A stretch of 64,000 nt of DNA from Erythrobacter sp. F6033. Its GTDB lineage: Bacteria > Pseudomonadota > Alphaproteobacteria > Sphingomonadales > Sphingomonadaceae. Numbering within the stretch: the first letter of the stretch is position 1; every line of letters starts with the position of its first letter. The DNA lies in contig NZ_JALKAZ010000002.1 in assembly GCF_023016005.1 (NCBI RefSeq), forward strand, positions 310,001 through 374,000. The letters run 5' to 3'. A program made the translations under genes and the position numbers. Under the pieces are notes generated by a model. The model was not told the DNA's origin and did not search any database. It saw only the letters and a list, made by a program, of their open reading frames with translations. This document shows, one piece after another, positions 8,981-18,054 of the stretch.

Positions 8981-9744
8981 GCGGCCGCTTCTGCCATGAC
9001 AGCATCATAGCCTTCATCTTCGAGACGCAGAGCAAGCTCAGGCCCGCCCGTCTGAACGATCCGGCCATCGGCCAGCACGCTGACGCGGTCCGGCTTCACA
9101 ACGTCCAAGAGGCGCTGATAGTGAGTGATGAGCAGCACGCCTTTGTCCGGCGCACGCATGATCGAGTTGATGCCCTCACCCACGATCCGCAGCGCATCAA
9201 TGTCGAGCCCGCTATCGGTTTCGTCCAGCACCGCAAAGGCCGGGTTGAGAATGCCCATCTGGACCATCTCGGCCCGCTTTTTCTCACCGCCGGAAAATCC
9301 GACATTCACCTGCCGCTTAAGCATCTCCATGTCCATTTTCAGGAGGCCGGCTTTTTCCTTCGCCAGTTTCAGGAATTCGCCGCCCGAAAGCGGTTCTTCC
9401 TCGCGATATTTGCGCTGCGAATTGAGCGCTTCACGCAGGAACTGGACGTTTGATACGCCGGGGATTTCGACCGGGTATTGAAACCCGAGAAACAGACCAG
9501 TTGCAGCGCGTTCATGCGGATCAAGATCGAACAGATCTTCACCTTGGAACTCAACAGAGCCTTGAGTCACTTCGTATCCCGGCTTTCCGCCAAGGACGTT
9601 TGCAAGGGTCGATTTGCCGGCACCGTTCGGGCCCATAATCGCATGCACCTCACCCGCTGGCACTTCCAACGAAAGGCCTTTGAGGATCGGTTTTTTGCCG
9701 CTCGCGCCGTCTACTTCGGCGTGAAGGTTGTTAATTTTCAGCAT
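8977..9744 (-). CDS. sufC: Fe-S assembly ATPase SufC
   Basis: 255 residues, an ABC-type ATPase without membrane domain. Walker A GPNGAGKST is at residues 38-46, the signature SGGEKKR at 151-157, and Walker B with AVLDETDSGLD at 171-181, the SufC-specific form. Drives conformational change of the SufBCD scaffold in the cytoplasm. Its ATG overlaps the stop of the upstream exported-protein gene (TAATG). Confidence 0.97.
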   Translation of the reverse strand: MLKINNLHAEVDGASGKKPILKGLSLEVPAGEVHAIMGPNGAGKSTLANVLGGKPGYEVTQGSVEFQGEDLFDLDPHERAATGLFLGFQYPVEIPGVSNVQFLREALNSQRKYREEEPLSGGEFLKLAKEKAGLLKMDMEMLKRQVNVGFSGGEKKRAEMVQMGILNPAFAVLDETDSGLDIDALRIVGEGINSIMRAPDKGVLLITHYQRLLDVVKPDRVSVLADGRIVQTGGPELALRLEDEGYDAVMAEAAA

Positions 9745-10268
9745 TACTTCGATGCGTCCTCAGTCTTTTTCTGGCTCTGATCGATCGCGGATTTCACGAC
9801 CGACGCATCGAGCAAATCCATAATCAAGCCCTTGGGCTTGGTTTCATTATATTCCGTCTCGGCGCGCTCAGCGCTCGCCATTCTGTTGACGAATTGAGCG
9901 TCCAAATCAGCCCCACGTGCGATGTGGATGCGGCCGATATGGGCGAACACTTCGGCGACGTCGTCAGGCGAATAATCTTCAAGTTCACCGCGATTGGCGA
10001 GAATTCGATTGGCCTCAGACTGAGCTGTTGCAGACGTTTCGGCACAGCGGGGAATGTCGCTGCGATGCTGCTCTTCAAGATTGGCTTCGCCCGAGACCAT
10101 ACGGTTCACCACGTTCAGACATCGGCGATAGTCATGAATGAACGGAGTGATGATGCGTGGATACTCGACGGTCCACGTTTCAGGAGTGTCGTTCTTGATC
10201 GCGACTGGTGTTTGGCCTGCCGCCTGCAAAGCGAGCAATGGGGCGAGAGCAATTGAAAACATAGGCAT
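9744..10268 (-). CDS. Exported hypothetical protein inside the suf operon
   Basis: 174 residues. The N-terminus (MPMFSIALAPLLALQAAGQ) looks like a signal peptide; the remainder is hydrophilic and largely helical with two cysteines (YRRCLNVV and IPRCAETS) and a lysine-rich C-terminus. No known domain recognised. It starts 5 nt after the stop of the DUF559-like gene and its stop overlaps the sufC start by one base, so cotranscription is very likely. Function unknown. Confidence 0.75.
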   Translation of the reverse strand: MPMFSIALAPLLALQAAGQTPVAIKNDTPETWTVEYPRIITPFIHDYRRCLNVVNRMVSGEANLEEQHRSDIPRCAETSATAQSEANRILANRGELEDYSPDDVAEVFAHIGRIHIARGADLDAQFVNRMASAERAETEYNETKPKGLIMDLLDASVVKSAIDQSQKKTEDASK

Positions 10269-10273
10269 AGCGT

Positions 10274-10831
10274 TCAGTCCCGTGAGTAATCGTTGTTCGT
10301 GCGTGAGGGGCGATCATTCTCGTCGCGGCGTTGGTAGTAATCCTGTTTCGGGTTTGCCTCCCGGTGGGCGCGTGCGGCTTCACGTTTGTCACCGATGCGG
10401 GCGCGCATGCCGAGTGTGATCCGTTCCAGCACTTTATCCATATCGTCGAGGATGTCGGAAGCGCGGATGCGCATCACTTTGATGCCAACCGCTTCAAGGC
10501 TTTTGTCGCGCCGCGATGCAAGCGCCTCGTTGTCGTCCTCTTCAAAGATATCGATCGCCATGCCGAGCGTGTGGCAATTGAAATCGACAATCGCGCTGCC
10601 GACAACGGCAAAGCGTTTGAAGGTGTGACGGCCCAGATTGGCTTCTGAAAACCGCTTCGCAAGAGCTTTGTGAGCGGGCGAAGCAAACCGCTTCATTTCG
10701 CGCGCACGATCATGCAGCTCATCAAGACGCTTGTCGGAGATCTTCCAACCGCGGCCCTTTTTGTTGAGGGTCTCAGTAACGTCGCCTTGCTCGGAAGGCG
10801 GTTTGAGAGCGAGTTTTTTGCGATCAGTCAT
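10274..10831 (-). CDS. DUF559-like protein (restriction-endonuclease-like fold) in the suf operon
   Basis: 185 residues. The central part, [20 protein letters not shown] then [17 protein letters not shown], follows the DUF559/Vsr-like pattern in which strands carry an IVDF motif and a late G(Y/I)xVxR strand. The usual catalytic cluster (E-x-D-G-x-Q-H) is replaced by [11 protein letters not shown], so nuclease activity is doubtful. The N- and C-terminal tails are highly charged. Its ATG overlaps the sufB stop (ATGA), tying it to Fe-S assembly by position. Role unknown. Confidence 0.75.
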   Translation of the reverse strand: MTDRKKLALKPPSEQGDVTETLNKKGRGWKISDKRLDELHDRAREMKRFASPAHKALAKRFSEANLGRHTFKRFAVVGSAIVDFNCHTLGMAIDIFEEDDNEALASRRDKSLEAVGIKVMRIRASDILDDMDKVLERITLGMRARIGDKREAARAHREANPKQDYYQRRDENDRPSRTNNDYSRD

Positions 10832-12330
10832 CCCACGCTCCCCTCAAGCGAAATTGCCAGAAGCTTTTGCGCTTCGACGGCGAACTCCATCGGCAGTTCT
10901 TTGAGCACATCCTTGGCAAAGCCGTTAACGATCAGGGCCACGGCCTCTTCCTCGTCCAGCCCGCGTTGCATCGCGTAGAACAATTGCTCGTCGCTGATTT
11001 TGGAGGTGGTGGCCTCGTGCTCGATCTGCGCGCCGGGGTTCTTGACCTCAATGTATGGCACGGTGTGCGCGCCGCATTCGTCGCCCAAGAGCAGACTGTC
11101 GCATTGGGTAAAGTTACGGACGTTATCAGCAGATGCGCCTACGCGAACGAGGCCGCGATAGGTGTTGTTGGATTTGCCCGCGCTGATGCCTTTGGAGATG
11201 ATCGTTGAACGGCTGCCTTTGCCGTTATGGATCATCTTCGTACCGGTGTCCGCCTGTTGGAAATTATTGGTCACCGCGACCGAATAAAATTCGCCAACGC
11301 TGTTTTCACCGTTGAGCACGCAGGATGGATATTTCCATGTCACTGCGGAGCCGGTTTCGACCTGCGTCCAGCTGATTTTGGAGCGGTCGCCCTGACACAG
11401 CCCGCGCTTGGTCACGAAATTGTAGATCCCGCCGACGCCTTCGGAATTGCCGGGATACCAGTTCTGGACGGTCGAATATTTGATCTCCGCGTCTTCCATC
11501 GCGACCAGTTCAACCACGGCAGCGTGCAGCTGGTTCTCATCGCGCATCGGCGCGGTGCAGCCTTCGAGGTAAGAGACGTAAGCGCCCTTTTCGGCGATGA
11601 TCAGGGTCCGCTCAAACTGGCCAGTATTTTCGGCGTTGATGCGGAAATAGGTGCTAAGCTCCATCGGGCAGCGCACGCCCTCTGGCACATACACAAATGT
11701 CCCGTCCGAAAAGACCGCCGCGTTGAGGCAGGCAAAGTAGTTGTCGCGTGTCGGAACAACGCGGCCCAGCCACTTTTTCACCAGCTCTGGATATTCTTTG
11801 ATCGCCTCTGAGATCGAGCGGAAGATCACGCCCGCCCGCATCAACTCCTCGCGAAAAGAGGTTGCCACGCTGACGCTGTCAAACACGGCATCAACGGCGA
11901 CTTTCTTTGCGCCCTTCACCCCGGCGAGAACTTCCTGTTCGCCAAGAGGAATGCCAAGCTTGTCGTAGACACGCTTGATCTCCGGATCGAGATCATCGAG
12001 CGAATCCAGTTCGACCTTTTTAGTAGGTGCGGCGTAATAATACGCGTCCTGATAATCGATTTTCGGATAGCCGACTTTCGCCCAATCGGGCTCTTCCATT
12101 TCCTGCCACATGCGGAAAGCCTTCAGACGCCAGTCGAGCATCCATTCCGGCTCGCCCTTCTTGCCCGAGATAAAGCGGACGGTGTCCTCCGTCAGGCCTT
12201 TTTCGGCAAATTCGGTCTCGATATCCGAAGACCAGCCATGCTCATATTCGCCAGCGTTCGCAGCCGCTGCAGCTTTCGCATCAGCATCCATTTCCGCTTC
12301 GGGAGTTTTGAGATCGACGGTTTCGGTCAT
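10828..12330 (-). CDS. sufB: Fe-S assembly scaffold protein SufB
   Basis: 500 residues, full length. SufB landmarks include [57 protein letters not shown] and the late [19 protein letters not shown] and [10 protein letters not shown] segments. It forms the cluster-building scaffold with SufC and SufD. First structural gene of the operon; its ATG overlaps the stop of the Rrf2 regulator (ATGA). Confidence 0.97.
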   Translation of the reverse strand: MTETVDLKTPEAEMDADAKAAAAANAGEYEHGWSSDIETEFAEKGLTEDTVRFISGKKGEPEWMLDWRLKAFRMWQEMEEPDWAKVGYPKIDYQDAYYYAAPTKKVELDSLDDLDPEIKRVYDKLGIPLGEQEVLAGVKGAKKVAVDAVFDSVSVATSFREELMRAGVIFRSISEAIKEYPELVKKWLGRVVPTRDNYFACLNAAVFSDGTFVYVPEGVRCPMELSTYFRINAENTGQFERTLIIAEKGAYVSYLEGCTAPMRDENQLHAAVVELVAMEDAEIKYSTVQNWYPGNSEGVGGIYNFVTKRGLCQGDRSKISWTQVETGSAVTWKYPSCVLNGENSVGEFYSVAVTNNFQQADTGTKMIHNGKGSRSTIISKGISAGKSNNTYRGLVRVGASADNVRNFTQCDSLLLGDECGAHTVPYIEVKNPGAQIEHEATTSKISDEQLFYAMQRGLDEEEAVALIVNGFAKDVLKELPMEFAVEAQKLLAISLEGSVG

Positions 12331-12755
12331 GCCACTTCTTTTTCGCGAGAGAGGGGTTCGGTGCGTAATTGCGTTAAAGTGATTTCGGCCAGCGCGCTGC
12401 GCAACGCATCATTGATGACAGGCCAGTGGGGCTTCATGGAACAGCGCGCTTCGTGATCGCAATCGCCGTTCGCATCAATACAAGCAGTGAGAGCAATAGG
12501 CCCTTCGACTGCCTCGACAATATCGGCCACGGTGATCGCGGCGGCTGGCCGCGCAAGTTGCAGCCCGCCATGCGCGCCGCGTTCCGACCTAAGCAACCCA
12601 GCCCCTGTCAGCTTACTCACCAGTTTTTGAACGGTCGGCTTTGGCAGGCCCGTTTCTGCTGCGAGTTCACTCGCGCTGGTACGGCTGCCACCGCAATGGC
12701 CAGCGGCCGCGCTCATCGTGATGACGGCGTAATCTGCAAGGTTGGAAAGGCGCAT
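12327..12755 (-). CDS. Rrf2-family Fe-S-responsive regulator of the suf operon
   Basis: 142 residues. An N-terminal winged helix ([14 protein letters not shown], then the recognition region [21 protein letters not shown]) is followed by three cysteines, CIDANGDC and ARC, and CSMKPHW, the cluster-binding arrangement of IscR/RirA-type regulators. It leads the operon and overlaps sufB by 4 bp, so it probably senses cluster status and controls its own transcript. An 8-bp perfect inverted repeat lies 8-32 nt before its start codon. Confidence 0.9.
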   Translation of the reverse strand: MRLSNLADYAVITMSAAAGHCGGSRTSASELAAETGLPKPTVQKLVSKLTGAGLLRSERGAHGGLQLARPAAAITVADIVEAVEGPIALTACIDANGDCDHEARCSMKPHWPVINDALRSALAEITLTQLRTEPLSREKEVA

Positions 12756-12762
12756 GCACGCT

Positions 12763-12787
12763 AATTCGGAGCATTTTGATCCGAATT
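12763..12787. promoter_or_regulatory. Palindromic operator upstream of the suf operon
   Basis: AATTCGGA (12763-12770) and TCCGAATT (12780-12787) are exact inverted repeats separated by 9 nt, directly upstream of the Rrf2 regulator start. A TTGACT hexamer on the minus strand at 12795-12790 could be the -35 element, placing the palindrome over the spacer/-10 region. The position suits autorepression by the Rrf2 protein; this assignment is inferred. Confidence 0.6.
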
Positions 12788-12842
12788 CAAGTCAAAACCC
12801 CTTGTTGCGAGTCGTTAGCGGTTTGAGATCAGGGCGCTAGCG

Positions 12843-13715
12843 CTATTCTCCGATGCTTCGGAATTCCTTCAACCGGTCGAGATTTTTCATCCGCAACAGC
12901 GTCTGAAACAATGGCTCTTTCGGCCCGCCCAGCCGCGTCGGAGTGTAACCGCAATGCCGGCGAATCTCGCGGATCATATGCGGCTGGTCATAAAACGCGG
13001 CCGCAATTTCGGCCTCGCCTTCATCGGTCAGTTCAGGCTGGGCGAGAAGATTCGCCGCCCGGATAGCGCGAAATTTACGTGCGAGAGCTCTGGGCGTGAG
13101 GCCGAAATAGCGGGTGATTAGACGTTCCGTCTGGCGGCGCGAATACGGGCTGCCAGCAACCAAAACGTCTATGTCGGGATTGAGCGAGGAGCTAAGCCAG
13201 TAAAGGCCCTGTTCGATGATTGGCACATGCTCTTCGGGCACCGGCTCAAATCGCGGCGCGATCCAGTCTGCCAGCACATTGCAAGCCTCGGCCCCAGTAA
13301 GATCGCCGGTGCGGTACCGCTCGTTTGTTTCTTTGGCGAAGGCGTTCACATCTGATCCAACCAGCTCGTCTGCAGGGATCAGAGTGTTGTAATGCTTGTT
13401 CGCAGGTTGCCGGGCCAAAGCTGCCCAGCCCAGCGGCGATAGCGACGCGCCGATGGCATGCCACGGGCCCTCCATCGTAAAGGGAACGGCCTTTTCAAAT
13501 CCGGCCAGCATATGCACCTCGCCCTGCACAGGCTCGACGCGATCGTCGAATTGCATTTGCCCTTTGCCATGCGGGAACAGAACAATCTGCGGCAAAGCGC
13601 CCGGATGACGGTCCGAGATGTCGTCCTCGTCCCATGCAAAATAGAACAGCGCCAACACATGCCGTGACAGTTCGGGCGGGGGATCAAAGTATTCGAGATG
13701 GAATTGGGGCGACAT
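12843..13715 (-). CDS. AraC-family transcriptional regulator
   Basis: 290 residues. The N-terminal sensing domain begins FHLEYFDPPPELSRHVLAL and contains GASLSPLGW, similar to DUF6597-type AraC regulators. The C-terminal double helix-turn-helix includes YSRRQTERLITRYFGLTPRALARKFRAIRAANLL and ends with DQPHMIREIRRHCGYTPT, the AraC signature. Ligand and targets unknown. The paralogue at 13.9-14.8 kb lies just upstream in the same orientation. Confidence 0.88.
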   Translation of the reverse strand: MSPQFHLEYFDPPPELSRHVLALFYFAWDEDDISDRHPGALPQIVLFPHGKGQMQFDDRVEPVQGEVHMLAGFEKAVPFTMEGPWHAIGASLSPLGWAALARQPANKHYNTLIPADELVGSDVNAFAKETNERYRTGDLTGAEACNVLADWIAPRFEPVPEEHVPIIEQGLYWLSSSLNPDIDVLVAGSPYSRRQTERLITRYFGLTPRALARKFRAIRAANLLAQPELTDEGEAEIAAAFYDQPHMIREIRRHCGYTPTRLGGPKEPLFQTLLRMKNLDRLKEFRSIGE

Positions 13716-13911
13716 GACGGCTTATTGCGACCCGCCGCCGCGCCGCCCCCACTGCCGATGGTTCAGGAACTGGAGATCCCGCCTCACGCGGCTTGGACAT
13801 AAGACTAATTGGGTGAAGCGGTTGGTCATTGTATTCTGGCGACATTGCGATTTTCTATCGCCGGGATAGCAATTATTGGACCATCGTCAACAGCTGCAAG
13901 CCTTTAAAAAA

Positions 13912-14805
13912 TCAGCGTAAAATTTTGGCACCTTCGCCATGAGCGTCGGGATCAAGTGTGTCCTGCATCAGCGACGTTTTCTTGAGCGCAGTGGGCGTCC
14001 GACCAGTATATCTTCGAATATCGCGGATGAGATGCGCTTGATCGAAATATATCCCGAGTATGTCGCTCCGCATCGCTTCCGACAGATCAGGATTGGCCAG
14101 AAACATAGCGGCACGCATCGCGCGATATCGCTTCACGAGACGCGATGGAGACACGCCAAAGTACCGCTTGCAAAGGCGCTGCGCAGAGCGAACCGACACG
14201 CCCACCTCGGAGTAAAGGGCTTCCAGCGGCGGGTTCAGCGCACTGGACAACCATTTTGTGACGATGCCCACGAAGCGCGCATGTTCGGCGTTTATCTGGC
14301 CGCTGCGCCGCCGAACGACATCTGAGATCGCATCACAAATCACTTCATTCGGCACCGATCCGCGGCGACTTTCTTGCGCCAGCCCCTCTAGCTCAGCGAT
14401 TTCCTGCGCTTCGAGGATTTTCTCTGACGGGACCATGCAATTGTTGACCTCATCCGCAGCCAAGCCCGACAGGCAATGCCAACCAAGAGGGGTCAGCGAA
14501 GCTCCAACAATTTTGGTTGGCCCTTTCAGTGTAAACGGCGTCGCCGACAACAGCGGAGCGGTGCATGTAACGGGTTGCGATTCGAAAATCGTATCGCCTT
14601 CCGGGCACAAGTCAGAGCTTCCCTCGACATAGACCATCAGTTGCGCCGAATAGGCGGGCATCATTTCTTCGAGACGTTTAGAATCGCTCGTCGCAACAAA
14701 GAATGTGTTGATCAGCTCAGCGCAATCAGCGGGGGCAGGTATCAGCTCGAAACCAAACGGGATCGAGTGCCCAATTTCCAATTCTCGCAGCTGAGCATGA
14801 GGCAT
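13912..14805 (-). CDS. AraC-family transcriptional regulator (second copy)
   Basis: 297 residues from the ATG at 14805; a TTG further upstream would add nine residues. Like its neighbour it carries GASLTPLGW in the N-terminal domain and a C-terminal AraC helix-turn-helix (SVRSAQRLCKRYFGVSPSRL, then FDQAHLIRDIRRYTGRTPTAL). The two share layout but clearly differ in sequence, an old tandem duplication. It begins 4 bp after the stop of the DUF885 gene, so it may be read from that promoter. The 196 bp between the two regulators hold no gene I can support. Confidence 0.87.
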   Translation of the reverse strand: MPHAQLRELEIGHSIPFGFELIPAPADCAELINTFFVATSDSKRLEEMMPAYSAQLMVYVEGSSDLCPEGDTIFESQPVTCTAPLLSATPFTLKGPTKIVGASLTPLGWHCLSGLAADEVNNCMVPSEKILEAQEIAELEGLAQESRRGSVPNEVICDAISDVVRRRSGQINAEHARFVGIVTKWLSSALNPPLEALYSEVGVSVRSAQRLCKRYFGVSPSRLVKRYRAMRAAMFLANPDLSEAMRSDILGIYFDQAHLIRDIRRYTGRTPTALKKTSLMQDTLDPDAHGEGAKILR

Positions 14806-14809
14806 GGTG

Positions 14810-16630
14810 CTATCTCGCTTTCTCGCGCTCAACCCACTTCACAACATTCTCCTCAAGAATATCGAGTGGGACCGGGCCGCTTAGCAAGACCGCATCGTGG
14901 AAACCCCGCCAGTCGAAATCGTCGCCAAGTTCGCTTTGCGCCATGCTACGCAGCTCCATGATTTTCAGTTTGCCGATCATATAGGCCGTCGCTTGACCGG
15001 GAGTCGTGATGTAGCGTTCGATCGCCTTCACGATATCGCCCTCTGGATTGGGCGTATTATCCTTAAGGTACTGAATAGCCTCTTCGCGTGTCCACCGCTT
15101 TGAATGAAGCCCGGTGTCGACCACCAATCGGCATGCGCGCCAAAGCTCCATGCCTAACCGTCCGAAATCGGAATAGGGGTCTTGATAGAAGCCCATGTCC
15201 TTGCCGAGTTCTTCGGTATAGAGGCCCCATCCCTCGGTATATGCGGTTACGCCGCCAAACCGCCGGAATGGGGGCACATCGCCCAATTCGGTTTGCAGGG
15301 CTCGCTGCAAATGGTGGCCCGGAAAGCCCTCATGATATGCGAGCGCTTCCAGCTCATTCTTGGACATATCGCGGAGGTTATAGAGGTTGACGTAATATGT
15401 GCCGGGGCGCGAACCATCTGCGGCAGGACTTTGGTAAAACGCCTTGCCCGCGCTCTTTTCACGGAATGCTTCGACGGGTTTGATGATCATCGGTGCTTTG
15501 GGAAGCGCACCGAAATATTCCGGCAGCTTCACTTCCATCGCATCAAGCTTGGCCTGCGCATCGCGCAGATAATCTTCGCGGCTGGTGTAGAAGAACCGGT
15601 CGTCGGTGCGGGTGAATTCAAAGAAATCCTGCAGCGATCCTTCAAAGCCCACTTGCGCCATGATTGTGCGCATTTCACCATGAATCCGCTCGACCTCACG
15701 CAGCCCTATATTGTGGATTTCGTCTGCAGAAAGATCGGTGGTGGTGTAGCTTTTCAGCCGAGCGGCATAATACGCATCGCCATCGGGCAAGCGCCAGATC
15801 CCGTCATCCGTTGGCGCGATTGCCTGCTGACGCTTCATCTCGGCAAGCAGGCCTTTGTATGCCGGAAGCGCGGATTCGCCCCAGGCATTCAGGGCGCTAT
15901 CGATCAGAGCCGCATGCGCTTCAGTGTTAAAGCCTACAAAGTCCACTTTCTTCCGGAAATCTTCCAGAATAGCATTGTCATCGCCGGCAGCGATCATCGC
16001 TTCGAGGTCCGCTATGACATAGGGATACACCCAGTCTGGCGGCATGATCCCGGCATCCGCACGCTCACGGGCTTCGGCAGTGAGGCTGTTAAGTTGGGGG
16101 CCAATCCCGCGAATCCGGTCAACATAGTCCTCTGCATGGCCGGGTTCGCTGATACGGTGAATGTTGATCAGGAATGCCGGAATGTTGGAATGGGCACCGC
16201 GCCTGTGATCGAACAGGAAATTGTATTCGCGATACGGGTAAAGCGATGCGCTGCGCCCGACCATTTGTTCATATAGGCGATATGACAGCGCGTCTTCTTC
16301 GGAGAGTGCGGCCAGATCATAGTCCGCCTGCATTGTCGCTAATGCGTTCTGCATGACCTTGAATTCAGCAGCGGCAGCCTCATCCGAGGGGTCGTCCCAT
16401 TTGCCGTAATCCTCATCGCGGATACCGCGATACGCCCGGGTGATCGGCGACATCTCAAGCTGCTTCGCATTATACGCCTCAAAAAACTCCGCGATACTGG
16501 CAGGCTCAGTGTCCGATGGAGAGGTGGCAATCGGAGCAGAAGCGCTCTCAAGCGAAGGCTTAGCCGCTGGCGAGCAAGCCGCCATTGCCAATGCGATCGC
16601 CGAAACTGCAACGAGTGAGTGAGTGCGCAT
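14810..16630 (-). CDS. DUF885-family lipoprotein, putative metallopeptidase
   Basis: 606 residues. The signal MRTHSLVAVSAIALAMAAC ends in a lipobox Cys at residue 19. The body matches DUF885 proteins: an N-terminal helical part (SPITRAYRGIRDEDYGKWDD), the motif ALAYHEGFPGHHLQ with HExxxHH-type metal ligands, and FRRFGGVTAYTEGWGLY with a conserved Glu. Likely a cell-envelope peptidase; substrate unknown. Transcribed towards the AraC genes and possibly cotranscribed with the nearer one. Confidence 0.88.
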   Translation of the reverse strand: MRTHSLVAVSAIALAMAACSPAAKPSLESASAPIATSPSDTEPASIAEFFEAYNAKQLEMSPITRAYRGIRDEDYGKWDDPSDEAAAAEFKVMQNALATMQADYDLAALSEEDALSYRLYEQMVGRSASLYPYREYNFLFDHRRGAHSNIPAFLINIHRISEPGHAEDYVDRIRGIGPQLNSLTAEARERADAGIMPPDWVYPYVIADLEAMIAAGDDNAILEDFRKKVDFVGFNTEAHAALIDSALNAWGESALPAYKGLLAEMKRQQAIAPTDDGIWRLPDGDAYYAARLKSYTTTDLSADEIHNIGLREVERIHGEMRTIMAQVGFEGSLQDFFEFTRTDDRFFYTSREDYLRDAQAKLDAMEVKLPEYFGALPKAPMIIKPVEAFREKSAGKAFYQSPAADGSRPGTYYVNLYNLRDMSKNELEALAYHEGFPGHHLQRALQTELGDVPPFRRFGGVTAYTEGWGLYTEELGKDMGFYQDPYSDFGRLGMELWRACRLVVDTGLHSKRWTREEAIQYLKDNTPNPEGDIVKAIERYITTPGQATAYMIGKLKIMELRSMAQSELGDDFDWRGFHDAVLLSGPVPLDILEENVVKWVEREKAR

Positions 16631-16780
16631 GGAGACCCTTTTTTATGTATTACCCGATTTATGCCTAACGCTCGCCAATGCGTCTTTACAAGTCAAGGCT
16701 TACGGCGTGTTCGGAACCTGCATTCCGGGCCAAAAAACCAGCCTGAAACAGGGCTCTGGATAGCCAAAGATGGCGTTGAG

Positions 16781-16815
16781 AAAAAAAAGGGCGGCTCCAA
16801 CAAAGGAAGCCGCCC
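16781..16815 (-). terminator. Intrinsic terminator (minus strand)
   Basis: The arms GGGCGGCTCC (16789-16798) and GGAAGCCGCCC (16805-16815) pair, and on the minus strand the stem is followed by eight consecutive Ts (16788-16781). It points away from pyrD and lies upstream of, not after, the DUF885 gene, so it must end a separate short transcript. Confidence 0.75.
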
Positions 16816-16891
16816 ATTTGAGTTGAGGAACTCTTCGCATTGCTGCTTCGAGCCCTTCGGGTCGCAAAGCCGTATTAGGACAAACAACTGG
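16781..16891 (-). ncRNA. Candidate small RNA between the DUF885 gene and pyrD
   Basis: On the minus strand a TACAAT box (16903-16898) is followed about 75 nt later by a GC-rich hairpin and eight Ts, with no convincing open frame between. The predicted transcript also contains a short internal hairpin around CGACCCGAAGGGCTCG. It does not resemble 4.5S, tmRNA or 6S RNA closely enough to name. No clear -35 element was found. The remaining bases of the 16631-16991 gap show no gene and must hold the pyrD and DUF885 promoters. Confidence 0.4.
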
Positions 16892-16991
16892 CTAGGAATT
16901 GTATGCAAACGACAAGCATGCAATTTATCCGATCGGTAAGTCGCTGCGCCGGACACTCGACGAGCCTTGAATCCTACGATATTCGCGCTGC

Positions 16992-18044
16992 ATGCTTTTC
17001 CGACTGATAAAACCGGCTGTCTTCGCGCTTGATTCCGAAACCGCTCACAGACTCGCAATTACCGCCCTCAAGGCAATGCCAACCCGCGGTGCGCAATCAT
17101 CGCTCGCCAAAGCTGGCGCGTTGACAGTGAATGTTGCGGGCCTTGAATTCCCCAATCCTGTCGGTGTCGCGGCGGGTTTTGACAAGGATGCCGAGGTCCC
17201 CGATCCTCTGCTGGGCCTCGGTTTCGGATTTACCGAAGTCGGCTCAATCACCCCTCTCCCCCAAGCAGGCAATCCAAAGCCGCGCCTGTTCCGTCTTGTC
17301 GAGGACGCGGCTGTTATCAATCGCATGGGTTTCAACAATGCGGGTGCAGAGGTGGCCCTCGGGCGGCTTAAGGCACGGTCCGGCAAACCGGGCATTGTCG
17401 GGATCAATGTCGGCGCGAACAAGGATTCCGACGATCGCACCGCCGATTATGCGACCATGACGCGAATCATGGCCCCTTATGCGAGTTACTTGGCAGTCAA
17501 TGTGTCCAGCCCCAACACACCCGGCCTGCGCGCGCTTCAGGATGAAGGCGCGCTGACCGCCCTTATCGATGCAGTGATCGCGGCGCGCGACGAAGTGACC
17601 AGCGCCGCCCCGCCACCGATCTTCCTGAAAGTCGCCCCTGACCTGGAACCTGAGGACATTGATGCGATTGCCCGCATCGCGATCGACAAGAAATTGGGCG
17701 CGCTGATCGTGTCGAACACCACAATCTCCCGGCCCGATCTCAAATCTGCTCATGCTGGCGAGACCGGCGGGCTCTCAGGTGCGCCTTTACGCAGCCTCGC
17801 TTTGCAGCGCGTCCGCGATTTTCGCGCTGCAACTGACGGCGAAGTTCCCTTGATCGGGGTCGGCGGGATTGCGAGCGCTGAGGATGCATGGGCACGCATT
17901 CGCGCCGGCGCCAGCCTCGTACAGTTTTATTCCGCGATCGTTTTTGAAGGGCCGGGCCTCGGCGCGCGCATCGTGTCGGGCATGGAGCGCCTGATGAAAC
18001 GGGATGGCTTCACCAGCATTGCAGAGGCGGTCGGAACAGAATAG
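16992..18044 (+). CDS. pyrD: Dihydroorotate dehydrogenase (quinone), class 2
   Basis: 350 residues with the N-terminal helix typical of membrane-associated class 2 enzymes (FRLIKPAVFALDSETAHRLA). Motifs include NPVGVAAGFDKDAEV, FTEVGSITPLPQAGNPKPR, INRMGFNNAG, LAVNVSSPNTPGLR, and IVSNTTISRP with GGLSGAPL. Oxidises dihydroorotate to orotate with FMN, passing electrons to quinone. Starts after a 361-bp gap and is followed 10 bp later by ggt. Confidence 0.97.
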   Translation: MLFRLIKPAVFALDSETAHRLAITALKAMPTRGAQSSLAKAGALTVNVAGLEFPNPVGVAAGFDKDAEVPDPLLGLGFGFTEVGSITPLPQAGNPKPRLFRLVEDAAVINRMGFNNAGAEVALGRLKARSGKPGIVGINVGANKDSDDRTADYATMTRIMAPYASYLAVNVSSPNTPGLRALQDEGALTALIDAVIAARDEVTSAAPPPIFLKVAPDLEPEDIDAIARIAIDKKLGALIVSNTTISRPDLKSAHAGETGGLSGAPLRSLALQRVRDFRAATDGEVPLIGVGGIASAEDAWARIRAGASLVQFYSAIVFEGPGLGARIVSGMERLMKRDGFTSIAEAVGTE

Positions 18045-18054
18045 CGAGGGGTCT

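Noticed and set aside
15182..16276. A 364-codon open frame on the plus strand opposite the DUF885 gene
   Set aside because: It is antisense to a well-supported lipoprotein gene, shows no recognisable domain, and such long shadow frames are common in GC-rich DNA.
16781..16891. Identification of the small RNA candidate as 4.5S or 6S RNA
   Set aside because: A short GAAGCAGC string is similar to the SRP loop, but the flanking bases do not form the conserved symmetric loop, so I do not name it.
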